23,908 bases of DNA from an uncultured Lachnospiraceae bacterium (GTDB lineage Bacteria > Bacillota > Clostridia > Lachnospirales > Lachnospiraceae). Under the pieces are notes generated by a model. It was not told the origin of the DNA, ran no database searches, and was given only the letters and a program-made list of their open reading frames with translations. Numbering within the stretch: the first letter of the stretch is position 1; every line of letters starts with the position of its first letter. Shown here piece by piece: positions 8,736 to 15,375 of this stretch. The translations under genes and the position numbers were made by a program. The stretch lies in contig URMK01000078.1 in NCBI GenBank assembly GCA_900548905.1, positions 1-23,908 of the forward strand, read 5' to 3'.

Positions 8736-8879
8736 ATGAGAGAAAATAGGGATAGCTTTATGGTTATGGCTGGGAATTTGGATTTTGAACTGGAGACTGT
8801 GAAAGTTGGTATGGATACTGTTTTAGAAGAATGGGCGGTTACTACCAATACTTCCATTCTTTCTATTTTTTGTTGTTGA
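8736..8879 (+). CDS. 47-residue RiPP-like peptide ending in Phe-Cys-Cys
   Basis: Seen: a 47-codon gene, AAAGGTGG 7 bp before the ATG, 15 bp after the kinase stop and 12 bp before a strong terminator, so it is the last gene of the operon. Residues 1-33 contain eight acidic and three basic residues. Residues 34-47 are uncharged, carry five Ser/Thr, and end in ILSIFCC. No N-terminal signal sequence is visible. Known: a leader plus a Ser/Thr/Cys core is the plan of lanthipeptide-type precursors; ruminococcin A and other lacticin-481-group precursors are of similar size and end in FTCC. Inferred: a modified peptide, or the signal for the adjacent kinase. It does not look like AgrD, because no charged tail follows the Cys residues, and no modification enzyme is nearby. 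Function unproven. Confidence 0.72.
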   Translation: MRENRDSFMVMAGNLDFELETVKVGMDTVLEEWAVTTNTSILSIFCC

Positions 8880-8891
8880 CAAAATCGGAAC

Positions 8892-8928
8892 AAAGGGCGG
8901 GCAGCGGAAACAGAGCTGCCCGCCTTTT
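8892..8928 (+). terminator. Intrinsic terminator of the Agr-like operon
   Basis: A 14-bp stem with one G-U pair (core GGCGGGCAGC/GCTGCCCGCC) closes the 9-nt loop GGAAACAGA and ends in TTTT. It begins 12 bp after the peptide stop codon. Confidence 0.88.
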
Positions 8929-9012
8929 CGAATAATCTGATACGTGCGTTTAATGCATGCAAATACAATTTTGATCCATTCGCACTCATTTTTCTGACAG
9001 TTCAGGCCATAT

Positions 9013-9042
9013 TTAACAAAAACAAATTAAGCTTGTTATAAT
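9013..9042 (+). promoter_or_regulatory. Promoter upstream of the secreted protein and lipoprotein genes
   Basis: TTAACA (9013-9018) and TATAAT (9037-9042) are spaced 18 bp, and the -10 has the TGn extension (TGTTATAAT). The 12-mer ATTTAACAAAAA covering the -35 recurs upstream of the second LytTR regulator at 14565-14576. The long leader (about 190 nt) to the gene at 9244 contains a tiny ORF. Confidence 0.65.
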
Positions 9043-9161
9043 CAGGGAATAAGGAGTACAGAGATATATAAATTAATTCCTGCACAGGGAGAAGGTTGGA
9101 ATTAGATAATTTGTAACAGTAGAAGAACGATGCTTGTATTTTTATATAACAGCAGCTAGTA

Positions 9162-9200
9162 ATGGAGGTGATTCCGGTGCATAATTCATTATTTTGTTAA
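9162..9200 (+). CDS. Tiny leader ORF with a near-perfect Shine-Dalgarno
   Basis: GGAGGTGAT at 9164-9172 is nine contiguous bases of the ideal Shine-Dalgarno. Eight bases after its GGAGG core is a GTG (9177) opening a seven-codon frame, MHNSLFC, ending TAA at 9198-9200. An in-frame ATG at 9162 would give 12 residues but would overlap the ribosome site, so the GTG is preferred. It lies 43 bp upstream of the secreted-protein start. It could be a translated leader controlling the downstream gene, or a very short peptide. Translation is unproven. Confidence 0.4.
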   Translation: MEVIPVHNSLFC

Positions 9201-9243
9201 TAAAGGAACAGGTGATATTGTTTATTAATGAAAGGGGAATTTT

Positions 9244-9687
9244 ATGAAAAAAATAATTAGCTTTATTATGGTTGTAGTCATGACTTTTGGTATGGCTTTA
9301 TCTGTACAGGCAACAGAAAATACCAACGATGAAAACAATCTATATGGACAACCCTTTAGAATAATTGATCAGAACGGAAATGTAATGATTACTGGCAGAT
9401 TGGGGATATCAAATCCTACAATTCCTGTGGGAGCGGGAGCGGAATGGGATGTTAATGTTGTTACAGGAAATAATACAATGTCTGTAGGAGTAACGCCGGC
9501 AGCTAACTTACAGTTACAGGTAACAAATTCAGTTGGGGTTCCACAATTTACTTATAATTCGACAGGTGCAACCACTTATATATCATCAGTTTATAATTCA
9601 CCAGCATCCGGCAGAGGACGTTATCGGGTCTGGAATAAATCTTCATATACAATAACAATAACACAAGCTATGTTTAACGGTAATTAA
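9244..9687 (+). CDS. Small secreted protein of unknown function
   Basis: Seen: 147 residues. A classical signal peptide (MKK, hydrophobic 4-19) has a likely cleavage after Ala23 (SVQA). The mature part is about 124 residues, rich in Thr, Asn, Val and Gly, without Cys, and its alternating hydrophobic pattern suggests a beta-sandwich. AAAGGGG precedes the ATG. The next gene, a lipoprotein, starts 11 bp after its stop, so they form an operon. I do not recognise the family. Its place after the Agr-like operon suggests, without proof, that it is an output of that regulator or involved in surface interaction. Confidence 0.8.
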   Translation: MKKIISFIMVVVMTFGMALSVQATENTNDENNLYGQPFRIIDQNGNVMITGRLGISNPTIPVGAGAEWDVNVVTGNNTMSVGVTPAANLQLQVTNSVGVPQFTYNSTGATTYISSVYNSPASGRGRYRVWNKSSYTITITQAMFNGN

Positions 9688-9698
9688 AGGAGTATATA

Positions 9699-10301
9699 TT
9701 GAGAAAAAGTGTTTTAATGATAATATTTGTATTAATCAGTGTATTTATTTCGGGCTGTTCAAACACCGGTTTTGTACCGGAACAAACAGTTCCTTCCAGT
9801 TCAGCAGAAGAGGAAGAAGGAAATCGTATTATAACAGAGGATACCCTCTCACCACAAATCATACCGGAAAAGTTTGTTAGCAAGGTTTTGGATGAGGAAA
9901 GCTTATTAAGGCTGCAGGAAGAACTCCAGGCAGAAACAATATATGATTGTATCTATGCAACGGAAGCGAAAGAGTATGAAATTCCTAAGCTTGATTCTTA
10001 TGACAAAAGCTTTCTTGTTTTCCTTCAGGCAGGAGATAAAGGATGGGAGCTTAAAAAAGGGGATTTTATAAAAATAAGTTTTCATATGGCCAATGAATTC
10101 GTAGGGCAATCAATGGATATTGGACTTATTCATAACAACAAATATGATGCGCCATTTACATGCCGGGGTGAAAATGTGGATGATAAAGCTTATTTTAGTA
10201 TAGAATTGGAAATAGGGGAAGATGGGGAGTATTATCCCTATCTGTTTAACAGGACTGGAGAATCAGATTTGGTGAAATCATTATTGGTAGAAATAAAATA
10301 A
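9699..10301 (+). CDS. Lipoprotein of unknown function (200 aa)
   Basis: Seen: 200 residues from a TTG start with AAAGGAGT 6 bp upstream. A lipoprotein signal with lipobox FISGC puts the lipidated residue at Cys20. A Ser/Glu-rich linker (about 30-45) precedes a globular domain from about 60. It follows the secreted protein by 11 bp and is probably cotranslated with it. No family is recognised. Being surface-anchored beside a possible peptide-signalling unit, it could be an immunity or sensing protein, but this is only position-based inference. Confidence 0.8.
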   Translation: MRKSVLMIIFVLISVFISGCSNTGFVPEQTVPSSSAEEEEGNRIITEDTLSPQIIPEKFVSKVLDEESLLRLQEELQAETIYDCIYATEAKEYEIPKLDSYDKSFLVFLQAGDKGWELKKGDFIKISFHMANEFVGQSMDIGLIHNNKYDAPFTCRGENVDDKAYFSIELEIGEDGEYYPYLFNRTGESDLVKSLLVEIK

Positions 10302-10459
10302 TAACCCTTACGTTGCAAATGCCAAAGGGTTCCTCACAAGCTGGCTGTGTGATAATTCTTCTGACTGCAATACAAAATGTATTTTCGAAACCTTCATGCC
10401 TGTATATTGGAATGATAATAATAATTAGCACATGGTACAATCCGATATTGGAAGTTAGG

Positions 10460-10500
10460 CAGGTCTGGAATAATTATTTCGGGCCTGTTTAATGTTATTT
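10460..10500 (+). terminator. Possible terminator between the two lipoprotein genes
   Basis: A stem of about 12 bp with several G-U pairs (CAGGTCTG...CGGGCCTG, extended by GAAT/ATTT) is followed by TTTAATGTTATTTT. It lies 160 bp after the 200-residue lipoprotein gene and 50 bp before the next one. The stem is imperfect and the T-run broken. Confidence 0.45.
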
Positions 10501-10551
10501 TAAAAGAGAGATACATAGAAAGAAAATTTATAATAATAAGGGAGTTATATC

Positions 10552-11529
10552 ATGAACGAAAGAAGAAACTACTATAATGTAATAAAAAGTATTCCAGTCC
10601 TTCTCTTGTTATTTCTGTCTTTATCGGGATGTGGAAACCAGAATAATAACAGCAGTACTGCAAACAGCAATAAAGAAACGGATGTTCCCGAGATATATAC
10701 AGAATTTAATGAATCGTATGATGGTGAAATAAAAAGATTGGACGGATTTGAGGGCAAAACGTATTATAGTTATGGTTTATGGGGAGAGAACTCAGAGTAC
10801 ATGCATGATACTACTGTTTATTTGGAAAATAACATGCTGCACACTTTTCTGTCTTTCACGAATAATATGGGAAAACAGTTTAATTTTACTTTAGTTATTT
10901 TTGATAATTATAAGCAGATTGATTTTGAGGTGGATGGAAAATCAATGAGGCAGTGCACCGTGAATATTAAAAATGATACAGATATAAATATTCCCATTAC
11001 GATATCTTCATTGGAGGAAGGGAAACATGATCTTGTATTTGCGCTTTTCCTGGATACTTATATGGAATTGACTGAGGAAGAGCGGTTGCAGACGGGGGGT
11101 ACCGCGTTAAGGTGTCTGGCTGTTGTTGGAGGTAAGGAAGATTTCACTAATAAGTTTACTTACCAGGAATTTGATATGATAGAAGCGCGGACAAATGGAG
11201 TAGTAATTAACAAGTTTAACGAAAATGAATACTTTATAGAAGCAGGAAATCTCGACGGAGAGACGGAAAGCAGCGCGATTATTTTTATGGATAATTTTGA
11301 ACAGATAAACCTTCTGAATACGCAGAGCTATCCATATGATCTTGTGAGTCTGGATTCGGGTAAAGAAATAATGATATCTTTGGAAGAGTATTTAAAAAAG
11401 ATAAGCAAAGATAATAAACCCCATGAAATTTCGGCTATCTGTATCCGAAAAGCGGGTATTGACGGGGATATATATAAGGGCAGCGTATTTTTTACACAGA
11501 GAATTCTGAGCGATACTTATACGGAATAA
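10552..11529 (+). CDS. Lipoprotein of unknown function (325 aa)
   Basis: Seen: 325 residues with a lipoprotein signal (basic MNERR start, hydrophobic 13-25, lipobox LSGC with Cys27). An Asn/Ser-rich linker (about 28-45) precedes an extracellular region with many aromatic and acidic residues and beta-like alternation. GGGAG lies 7 bp before the ATG. TATAAT at 10529-10534 is too close to the start to be a convincing promoter. Its 3' end overlaps the convergent P-loop gene by 13 bp. It shares AT-rich composition and lipoprotein type with the gene before it, suggesting one accessory block. Family not recognised. Confidence 0.82.
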   Translation: MNERRNYYNVIKSIPVLLLLFLSLSGCGNQNNNSSTANSNKETDVPEIYTEFNESYDGEIKRLDGFEGKTYYSYGLWGENSEYMHDTTVYLENNMLHTFLSFTNNMGKQFNFTLVIFDNYKQIDFEVDGKSMRQCTVNIKNDTDINIPITISSLEEGKHDLVFALFLDTYMELTEEERLQTGGTALRCLAVVGGKEDFTNKFTYQEFDMIEARTNGVVINKFNENEYFIEAGNLDGETESSAIIFMDNFEQINLLNTQSYPYDLVSLDSGKEIMISLEEYLKKISKDNKPHEISAICIRKAGIDGDIYKGSVFFTQRILSDTYTE

Positions 11530-12365
11530 ACCTGTAAGAGTTTGGATTCCAGTTCCTCCCAAAGAGCCTCCCAGTCATAGCAGGTATTTTCCAGCACAAT
11601 TCCGGGCACAGGCAGGGAACGGATGATTTCCAGTTCCGCCTTCTGCCGTTCCTCCAGAACCCGGATCACGCCGTCAAAACCCCGGATGCCGTGCTTTTTT
11701 CCATAAGGGGTATTTTCCATATAACAGATAAAGCCGTCGATCCAGGAGTTGTCCCCGGACACCCGCTGCGCTGCGGCCCTGGCAACCGTCTCCTTCACAT
11801 CGGACTGGGCGAGATAAACCAAGACGGGAGAGAGGGGAAGAACCGTCAGGAGGAGTTCCTGGAAATAACGTTTCATTGTTTCTATATCCGCAAGCCGGAT
11901 AAGCATGAGTTCGTTTACCTGGTTTTGCAGAAAGGCACATTCAAATACCGTAACCGCATTCTTTTCTGCCGCCTCTTTGCCGAAGGAATACCATCTTTTG
12001 GAAAGGATTTCCCGGAAGCGGGAAAAAGGGATACGGCCGTCATATATTTCATGTTCCTCCATGGCCTTGAAAAAGGCAGGGGTGCCGGAAGGAACCTGCG
12101 TATAAGAGAGAATGGCAAAGCCGTCCTCCCTGCGGGTATTTGCTTCTATTTCGTCCCGGAATGAGCGGAAAGGGGCGAGTACACGGTCCAGATCCTCTGC
12201 CGGAATATAGGCATTCCAGGCAAGATCGGCAGGATGATACCCGCCTTCTGTATATAAGTCTGCAGTAAGGCCGCGTCCGGTATAGTAAGCGGCGATCCTT
12301 TCGGCGAAGGTGGATTTCCCGGAACCGGGGATTCCTTCTACCAGTATCAGTTTTGATTTCATCAT
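11517..12365 (-). CDS. P-loop NTPase, kinase-like, unknown substrate
   Basis: Seen: 282 residues with an N-terminal Walker A, GIPGSGKST (11-19), preceded by the hydrophobic strand KLILVE. The GxPGSGKST form resembles small-molecule or nucleotide kinases. No family-specific signature for the substrate is recognised. AAAGGA lies upstream of the double-Met start; the first ATG is chosen, the second is possible. It starts 74 bp after the isomerase-like gene on the same strand, so the two may be one operon. The last 13 bp overlap the convergent lipoprotein gene. Probably a cytoplasmic phosphotransferase, inferred from the fold only. Confidence 0.8.
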   Translation of the reverse strand: MMKSKLILVEGIPGSGKSTFAERIAAYYTGRGLTADLYTEGGYHPADLAWNAYIPAEDLDRVLAPFRSFRDEIEANTRREDGFAILSYTQVPSGTPAFFKAMEEHEIYDGRIPFSRFREILSKRWYSFGKEAAEKNAVTVFECAFLQNQVNELMLIRLADIETMKRYFQELLLTVLPLSPVLVYLAQSDVKETVARAAAQRVSGDNSWIDGFICYMENTPYGKKHGIRGFDGVIRVLEERQKAELEIIRSLPVPGIVLENTCYDWEALWEELESKLLQVYSV

Positions 12366-12439
12366 TCAGCAGTATCCTTTTCCTGGAAAGGGAGGCGGGA
12401 CATCAGGAGATTTCCCGGTTTTATGGGGGTATGGCAGTA

Positions 12440-13228
12440 CTACAGTGAACTACATAGTTTATCTAATCTTTGGTAAGCGGAGGATAAGAAGGCGGCTGCG
12501 GATAAATCCTGATAAATCCGGCTTCTTTTATTCTGTCGGTTAAAATCCACCTCTAATGTGAGATAGGGGATATCCCTGCATTTTTTTAGCTTGTTTCCCA
12601 GTGCTTCCCAGTTGATATTCCCATCGTAGGGAAGCAGATGGGTATCCTCATCTCCCCAGTTGTCATCAAGATGGACCGCGAATAATTTGTCCCCGTACCG
12701 GGACAGGCAATCGGCCCCGGGATGGTTATAGTTTTCGTGCCCGCTGTCATAACAAAAGCCCAGGCGGTCAGATTGCAGCTGTTCATATATGTGGTCAAGA
12801 TGACAGATGCTGTCCAGATTTTCGAGGGCAAGGTTAACCTGCCTGGTTTCGGCACGCTCCACAAGCTTTCGGATACGATCCATACCTATGGGAGTAACGG
12901 GAGGCCTTGAGGACAGGCGGGTGACATGTATGACTGCCGTAGGGATCCCGTGCCGGCTGCAGTCATCGATGCAGGAAAACAGCTGATTCAGATAAGTGTC
13001 GCCATTTATGCCATCCAGCCACAGGTCGTTGGGGTTATCAAAAGGTGCGTGCACGTAGTCAATATCCAAACCCAGCCGTCTTGCCGTCTCCGGCTGGCGG
13101 TTTTTGTCTCCGAATTCATCACCCCACCATAGGGAGGTGGCTTCAAAGCCTGCATCTTTTATAAGCGCCAGCCGCTCCTTAAGGGGTAACGGGTAGCTAA
13201 ACCAGGAAAAAATACCGAAACCTTTCAT
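12440..13228 (-). CDS. Sugar phosphate isomerase/epimerase-like TIM-barrel protein
   Basis: Seen: 262 residues from the ATG at 13228, which has AAAGGAAT 4 bp upstream. The frame stays open to 13333, but the extra 35 residues cross the inverted repeat and look non-coding. Candidate metal ligands of the xylose-isomerase-like barrel are Glu136 (LALENL), Asp161 with His164 (YDSGH), His186 with Asp188 (VHLDDN) and Glu226 (TLEVD). Known: this superfamily isomerises or epimerises sugars and related compounds using a divalent metal. Substrate unknown. The P-loop gene follows it on the same strand. A large hairpin lies immediately upstream of its ribosome site. Confidence 0.88.
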   Translation of the reverse strand: MKGFGIFSWFSYPLPLKERLALIKDAGFEATSLWWGDEFGDKNRQPETARRLGLDIDYVHAPFDNPNDLWLDGINGDTYLNQLFSCIDDCSRHGIPTAVIHVTRLSSRPPVTPIGMDRIRKLVERAETRQVNLALENLDSICHLDHIYEQLQSDRLGFCYDSGHENYNHPGADCLSRYGDKLFAVHLDDNWGDEDTHLLPYDGNINWEALGNKLKKCRDIPYLTLEVDFNRQNKRSRIYQDLSAAAFLSSAYQRLDKLCSSL

Positions 13229-13242
13229 GGGATTCCTTTCTT

Positions 13243-13296
13243 GCCGGGGAAATGGTGACAGTCCTGATGAGTCTGAGCTGTTACCATTTCCCCGGC
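13243..13296 (-). promoter_or_regulatory. Large hairpin in the isomerase 5' leader
   Basis: A 19-bp stem (13243-13261 with 13278-13296) with one G-U pair closes a 16-nt loop. Its core CCGGGGAAATGGT pairs perfectly with ACCATTTCCCCGG. On the minus strand it ends 14 nt before the isomerase ATG, next to the ribosome site, and no T-run follows, so it is not a standard terminator. It may control translation or be a small repeat element. Confidence 0.6.
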
Positions 13297-13509
13297 CGGT
13301 TAAACCGCTTTGCGATGGGCCTGCTGCCACCATGATTTCTTACGGTTTCCGCAGGGTTCTATTTGTTTTATTTTAGCATACAACAGACGGGAATTCCAGG
13401 GAGTGTGGCGGTATGTTATATATTTCGATTGATTGTACAGTGCGGGATTGTTTTTCTGGAAAGGCAGCGGGGGAGATGGTACTATATAAGAAAAGGGAAG
13501 GGGAGAGAT

Positions 13510-13992
13510 ATGCAGGAGAATTTGGAGAGTGTAAGAAGATGGTATTTTACGCAGGAAAACTATGGATATATGCCCAGGGAGCTAGGAAAAGGATTAAAAA
13601 TATGGGAGAAAAGTGTGGCAGAGAATTATTTTGTAAAAGGATCACACATTCTGGATATTGGTTGCGGAGTGGGCAGGGAGGCATTTGCTTTATATGACTT
13701 AGGTTTCAGTATATCGGGAGCGGATATTTCCGCACCTATCCTGGAAGAGGCAGGCAGCGCTATAATTGGTAAAGGAGGAGAAGAAAGATGGGGGAACATT
13801 TTAAATGTCTGTCTGCAGTATTTCCGATTATCATGCGGACAAAAAATGGGAAAAGGCAGGTTTTACTGCTCAGGAGGAAGAATACCGGCTATATGGATGA
13901 AATGTGGGATTTTGCCGGAAGCGGGCATGTGGAAGAAAACGAAACCGCCATGCAGGCCGCAGCCAGGGAATGCAAAGAAGAACTGGGTATAA
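13510..13992 (+). pseudogene. Truncated SAM-dependent methyltransferase
   Basis: Seen: from the ATG at 13510 (GGGGAGAG upstream) the first 85 or so residues look like a class I methyltransferase. They have the SAM-binding motif I ILDIGCGVGREAF (47-59) and the acidic residue of motif II (GADIS, about 71). After about 13765 the similarity ends. The frame runs on to 13992 by reading the Nudix gene out of frame, giving Trp-, Lys- and Pro-rich nonsense. The rest of the methyltransferase domain is missing. Inferred: a deletion joined the 5' part of a methyltransferase gene to the region of the Nudix gene. The product is unlikely to be active. Confidence 0.7.
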
Positions 13993-14246
13993 CAGTGAAG
14001 CAGAGCGATATCCGATTTGCTCATCTATCCCACCGGGTTGGTTTGAACGGGGCACGTACATATTATGATATATATTTTGTGATAGAAAGATATACTGGGG
14101 AAGCATATACTGCTGAACCGGACAAATGCTCGGGGCTGCAATGGTTTGATGTTTGGGAACTGCCAGAGGATTTTATCGGAATACGGAAACAGGCGTTAAT
14201 GATGTATTTTGATTCAAAGTATTATAGCGAGGTAATGAATTCATAA
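13788..14246 (+). CDS. Nudix hydrolase
   Basis: Seen: 152 residues with a complete Nudix box at 46-68: Gly46, Glu52, then REC-K-EE-L-G-I with Arg60, Glu61, Glu64, Glu65 and Gly67. AAAGGAGG lies 9 bp before the ATG. Known: the box binds Mg2+ and cleaves nucleoside diphosphates linked to another group; the exact substrate cannot be read from sequence. The 5' end lies within the out-of-frame tail of the truncated methyltransferase, and a good terminator follows about 80 bp downstream. Probably cytoplasmic housecleaning or nucleotide metabolism. Confidence 0.92.
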   Translation: MGEHFKCLSAVFPIIMRTKNGKRQVLLLRRKNTGYMDEMWDFAGSGHVEENETAMQAAARECKEELGITVKQSDIRFAHLSHRVGLNGARTYYDIYFVIERYTGEAYTAEPDKCSGLQWFDVWELPEDFIGIRKQALMMYFDSKYYSEVMNS

Positions 14247-14327
14247 CGGAAGCGCATTTGATTTCCCAGATGGTAAAAACAGGTTGTAAATTTCTGGATT
14301 TTATGCAATGCGGCAGCTGTCATCAGG

Positions 14328-14372
14328 GCAGGCAGGAACTAACGGGACTTCCGTTATTTTCTGTCTGCTTTT
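14328..14372 (+). terminator. Intrinsic terminator after the Nudix gene
   Basis: An 18-bp stem with one mismatch and two G-U pairs (14328-14345 with 14351-14368; tip TAACGG/CCGTTA) closes the loop GACTT and is followed by TTTTCCTTTT. Confidence 0.72.
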
Positions 14373-14566
14373 CCTTTTGTAAAGAGGATCATTTAGACCT
14401 AAAAAGATGATTTTTAGTAACAATACAACAGGTCTGCACATTTACTGTGCAGACCGTAAGAAAACGTGGCGGAAACAGGTATCCGGCCCATAGCGCAGTG
14501 ATTTTATTGGCGGAATGCTGTAATAGTTTAAACCTGTCCGAGCTGTTACACTTTTTAGAGACAGAT

Positions 14567-14598
14567 TTAACAAAAATGATGCATTTTATTGTTAATAT
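14567..14598 (+). promoter_or_regulatory. Candidate promoter of the second LytTR regulator
   Basis: TTAACA (14567-14572) lies within ATTTAACAAAAA, the same 12-mer as at 9011-9022. A -10-like TAATAT follows at 14593-14598, preceded by TGT. The 20-bp spacing is long, so activity may be weak or need an activator. Confidence 0.45.
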
Positions 14599-14623
14599 AT
14601 AGAAAAAAGGGTAACAGTGCCGT

Positions 14624-14637
14624 ACGGTCCGGACCGT
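14624..14637. repeat. 14-bp perfect palindrome in the regulator leader
   Basis: ACGGTCCGGACCGT reads the same on both strands. It is flanked by GTAAC at 14611-14615 and GTTAC at 14636-14640. It lies 21 bp before the TTG start of the second regulator, a fitting place for an autoregulatory operator or a translation-blocking hairpin. Confidence 0.5.
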
Positions 14638-14658
14638 TACGAAAAAGGGGATGATAAA

Positions 14659-15375
14659 TTGGTCAGAATAGCATTAATGGATGACGACGTCGAATTCCAT
14701 GCAATGTTCAGTAAATACATCAGACATTTTTTTCATAAAAAGAATACTCTTCATGAGCTGAGGCTTTATAACAGTCCGGAAACCCTTCGGTATGATTTGA
14801 AGGAGGGGAGGAAGTCCGATATTTATTTCCTTGCTATTGAAATGTCCCAGATGAATGATTTTGAACTGGTTAAGCTCATCCGGCTGGAGGTACCGTATTC
14901 TATGCTGGTATTCCTCACTTCTCATTTGGAATATGCGGCGGAGGGGTATGAGCTGCAGGCGTTTGGCTATATACCCAAAAATCTGCTGGATGAAAAAATA
15001 GATGCCGCCCTGGAATGTTTTCTCGCGGAAATGAATAAGCTGGCAAGAAAAACCTATCTGATCGATACCGGTCCCCGCTTTGAACGTGTGGAATACGATG
15101 ATATTATGTATATGTACAAGGATAAGAAAAACACTGTTTTTGTACTTTCAGACAGGCAGATATCGATCCGGAAGCCCTTGCGGGAGGTATTAGACGAACT
15201 GGATACGGACTGCTTTATGTACATAGAGCGGGAATATGTGGTTAATATGGAACATATCATAAGGAACGTTGATAAAGAGCTGGAGCTTAAAAACGGTACC
15301 ACTCTTCATATAGGTCGAACTTACGTAAAAAAAGTGAAAAAGACAATTCTGCAATATTGGAAGAACAGGATATGA
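14659..15375 (+). CDS. LytTR-family response regulator, copy 2, lacking the phospho-acceptor Asp
   Basis: Seen: 238 residues from the TTG at 14659, chosen because it aligns exactly with the start of copy 1 and has AAGGGG upstream; a GTG at 14617 would add 14 residues that copy 1 lacks. It aligns to copy 1 end to end without gaps. Asp8-10, Thr87 and Lys107 are kept, but residue 59 is Ala (FLAIEM; codon GCT at 14833-14835 against GAT in copy 1), and the Pro four residues later is Ser. The LytTR domain looks intact. Inferred: it still binds DNA but cannot be switched by normal phosphorylation. It may act constitutively, compete with copy 1, or be decaying. The kinase gene downstream, joined by the same ATGA overlap, is broken. 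Confidence 0.92.
   Translation: MVRIALMDDDVEFHAMFSKYIRHFFHKKNTLHELRLYNSPETLRYDLKEGRKSDIYFLAIEMSQMNDFELVKLIRLEVPYSMLVFLTSHLEYAAEGYELQAFGYIPKNLLDEKIDAALECFLAEMNKLARKTYLIDTGPRFERVEYDDIMYMYKDKKNTVFVLSDRQISIRKPLREVLDELDTDCFMYIEREYVVNMEHIIRNVDKELELKNGTTLHIGRTYVKKVKKTILQYWKNRI

Larger units (their letters stand above)
8880..9243. other. Intergenic region: terminator, promoter and leader ORF
   Basis: This 364-bp gap holds the operon terminator, a good promoter at 9013-9042 and a tiny ORF at 9162-9200. ACAGTTCAGG at 8997-9006 resembles half of a LytTR-type site (AgrA sites contain ACAGTTAAG). No second half-site at the usual spacing is obvious. No longer gene is visible. Confidence 0.5.
14247..14658. 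other. Intergenic region upstream of the second LytTR regulator
   Basis: About 410 bp without a credible gene. It contains the Nudix terminator, a perfect 10-bp inverted repeat GGTCTGCACA/TGTGCAGACC (14431-14440, 14446-14455) without a useful T-run, a candidate promoter (14567-14598) and the palindrome at 14624-14637. The inverted repeats could be operators. Confidence 0.5.

Noticed and set aside
8736..8879. AgrD-type cyclic lactone precursor
   Set aside because: AgrD peptides have a charged C-terminal tail after the cyclised part and an AgrB gene beside them. Here the peptide ends in Cys-Cys and no AgrB is present.
14431..14455. Perfect 10-bp inverted repeat as a terminator
   Set aside because: Neither strand has a proper T-run after it. 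The Nudix gene already has a better terminator upstream. It is noted only as a possible operator.
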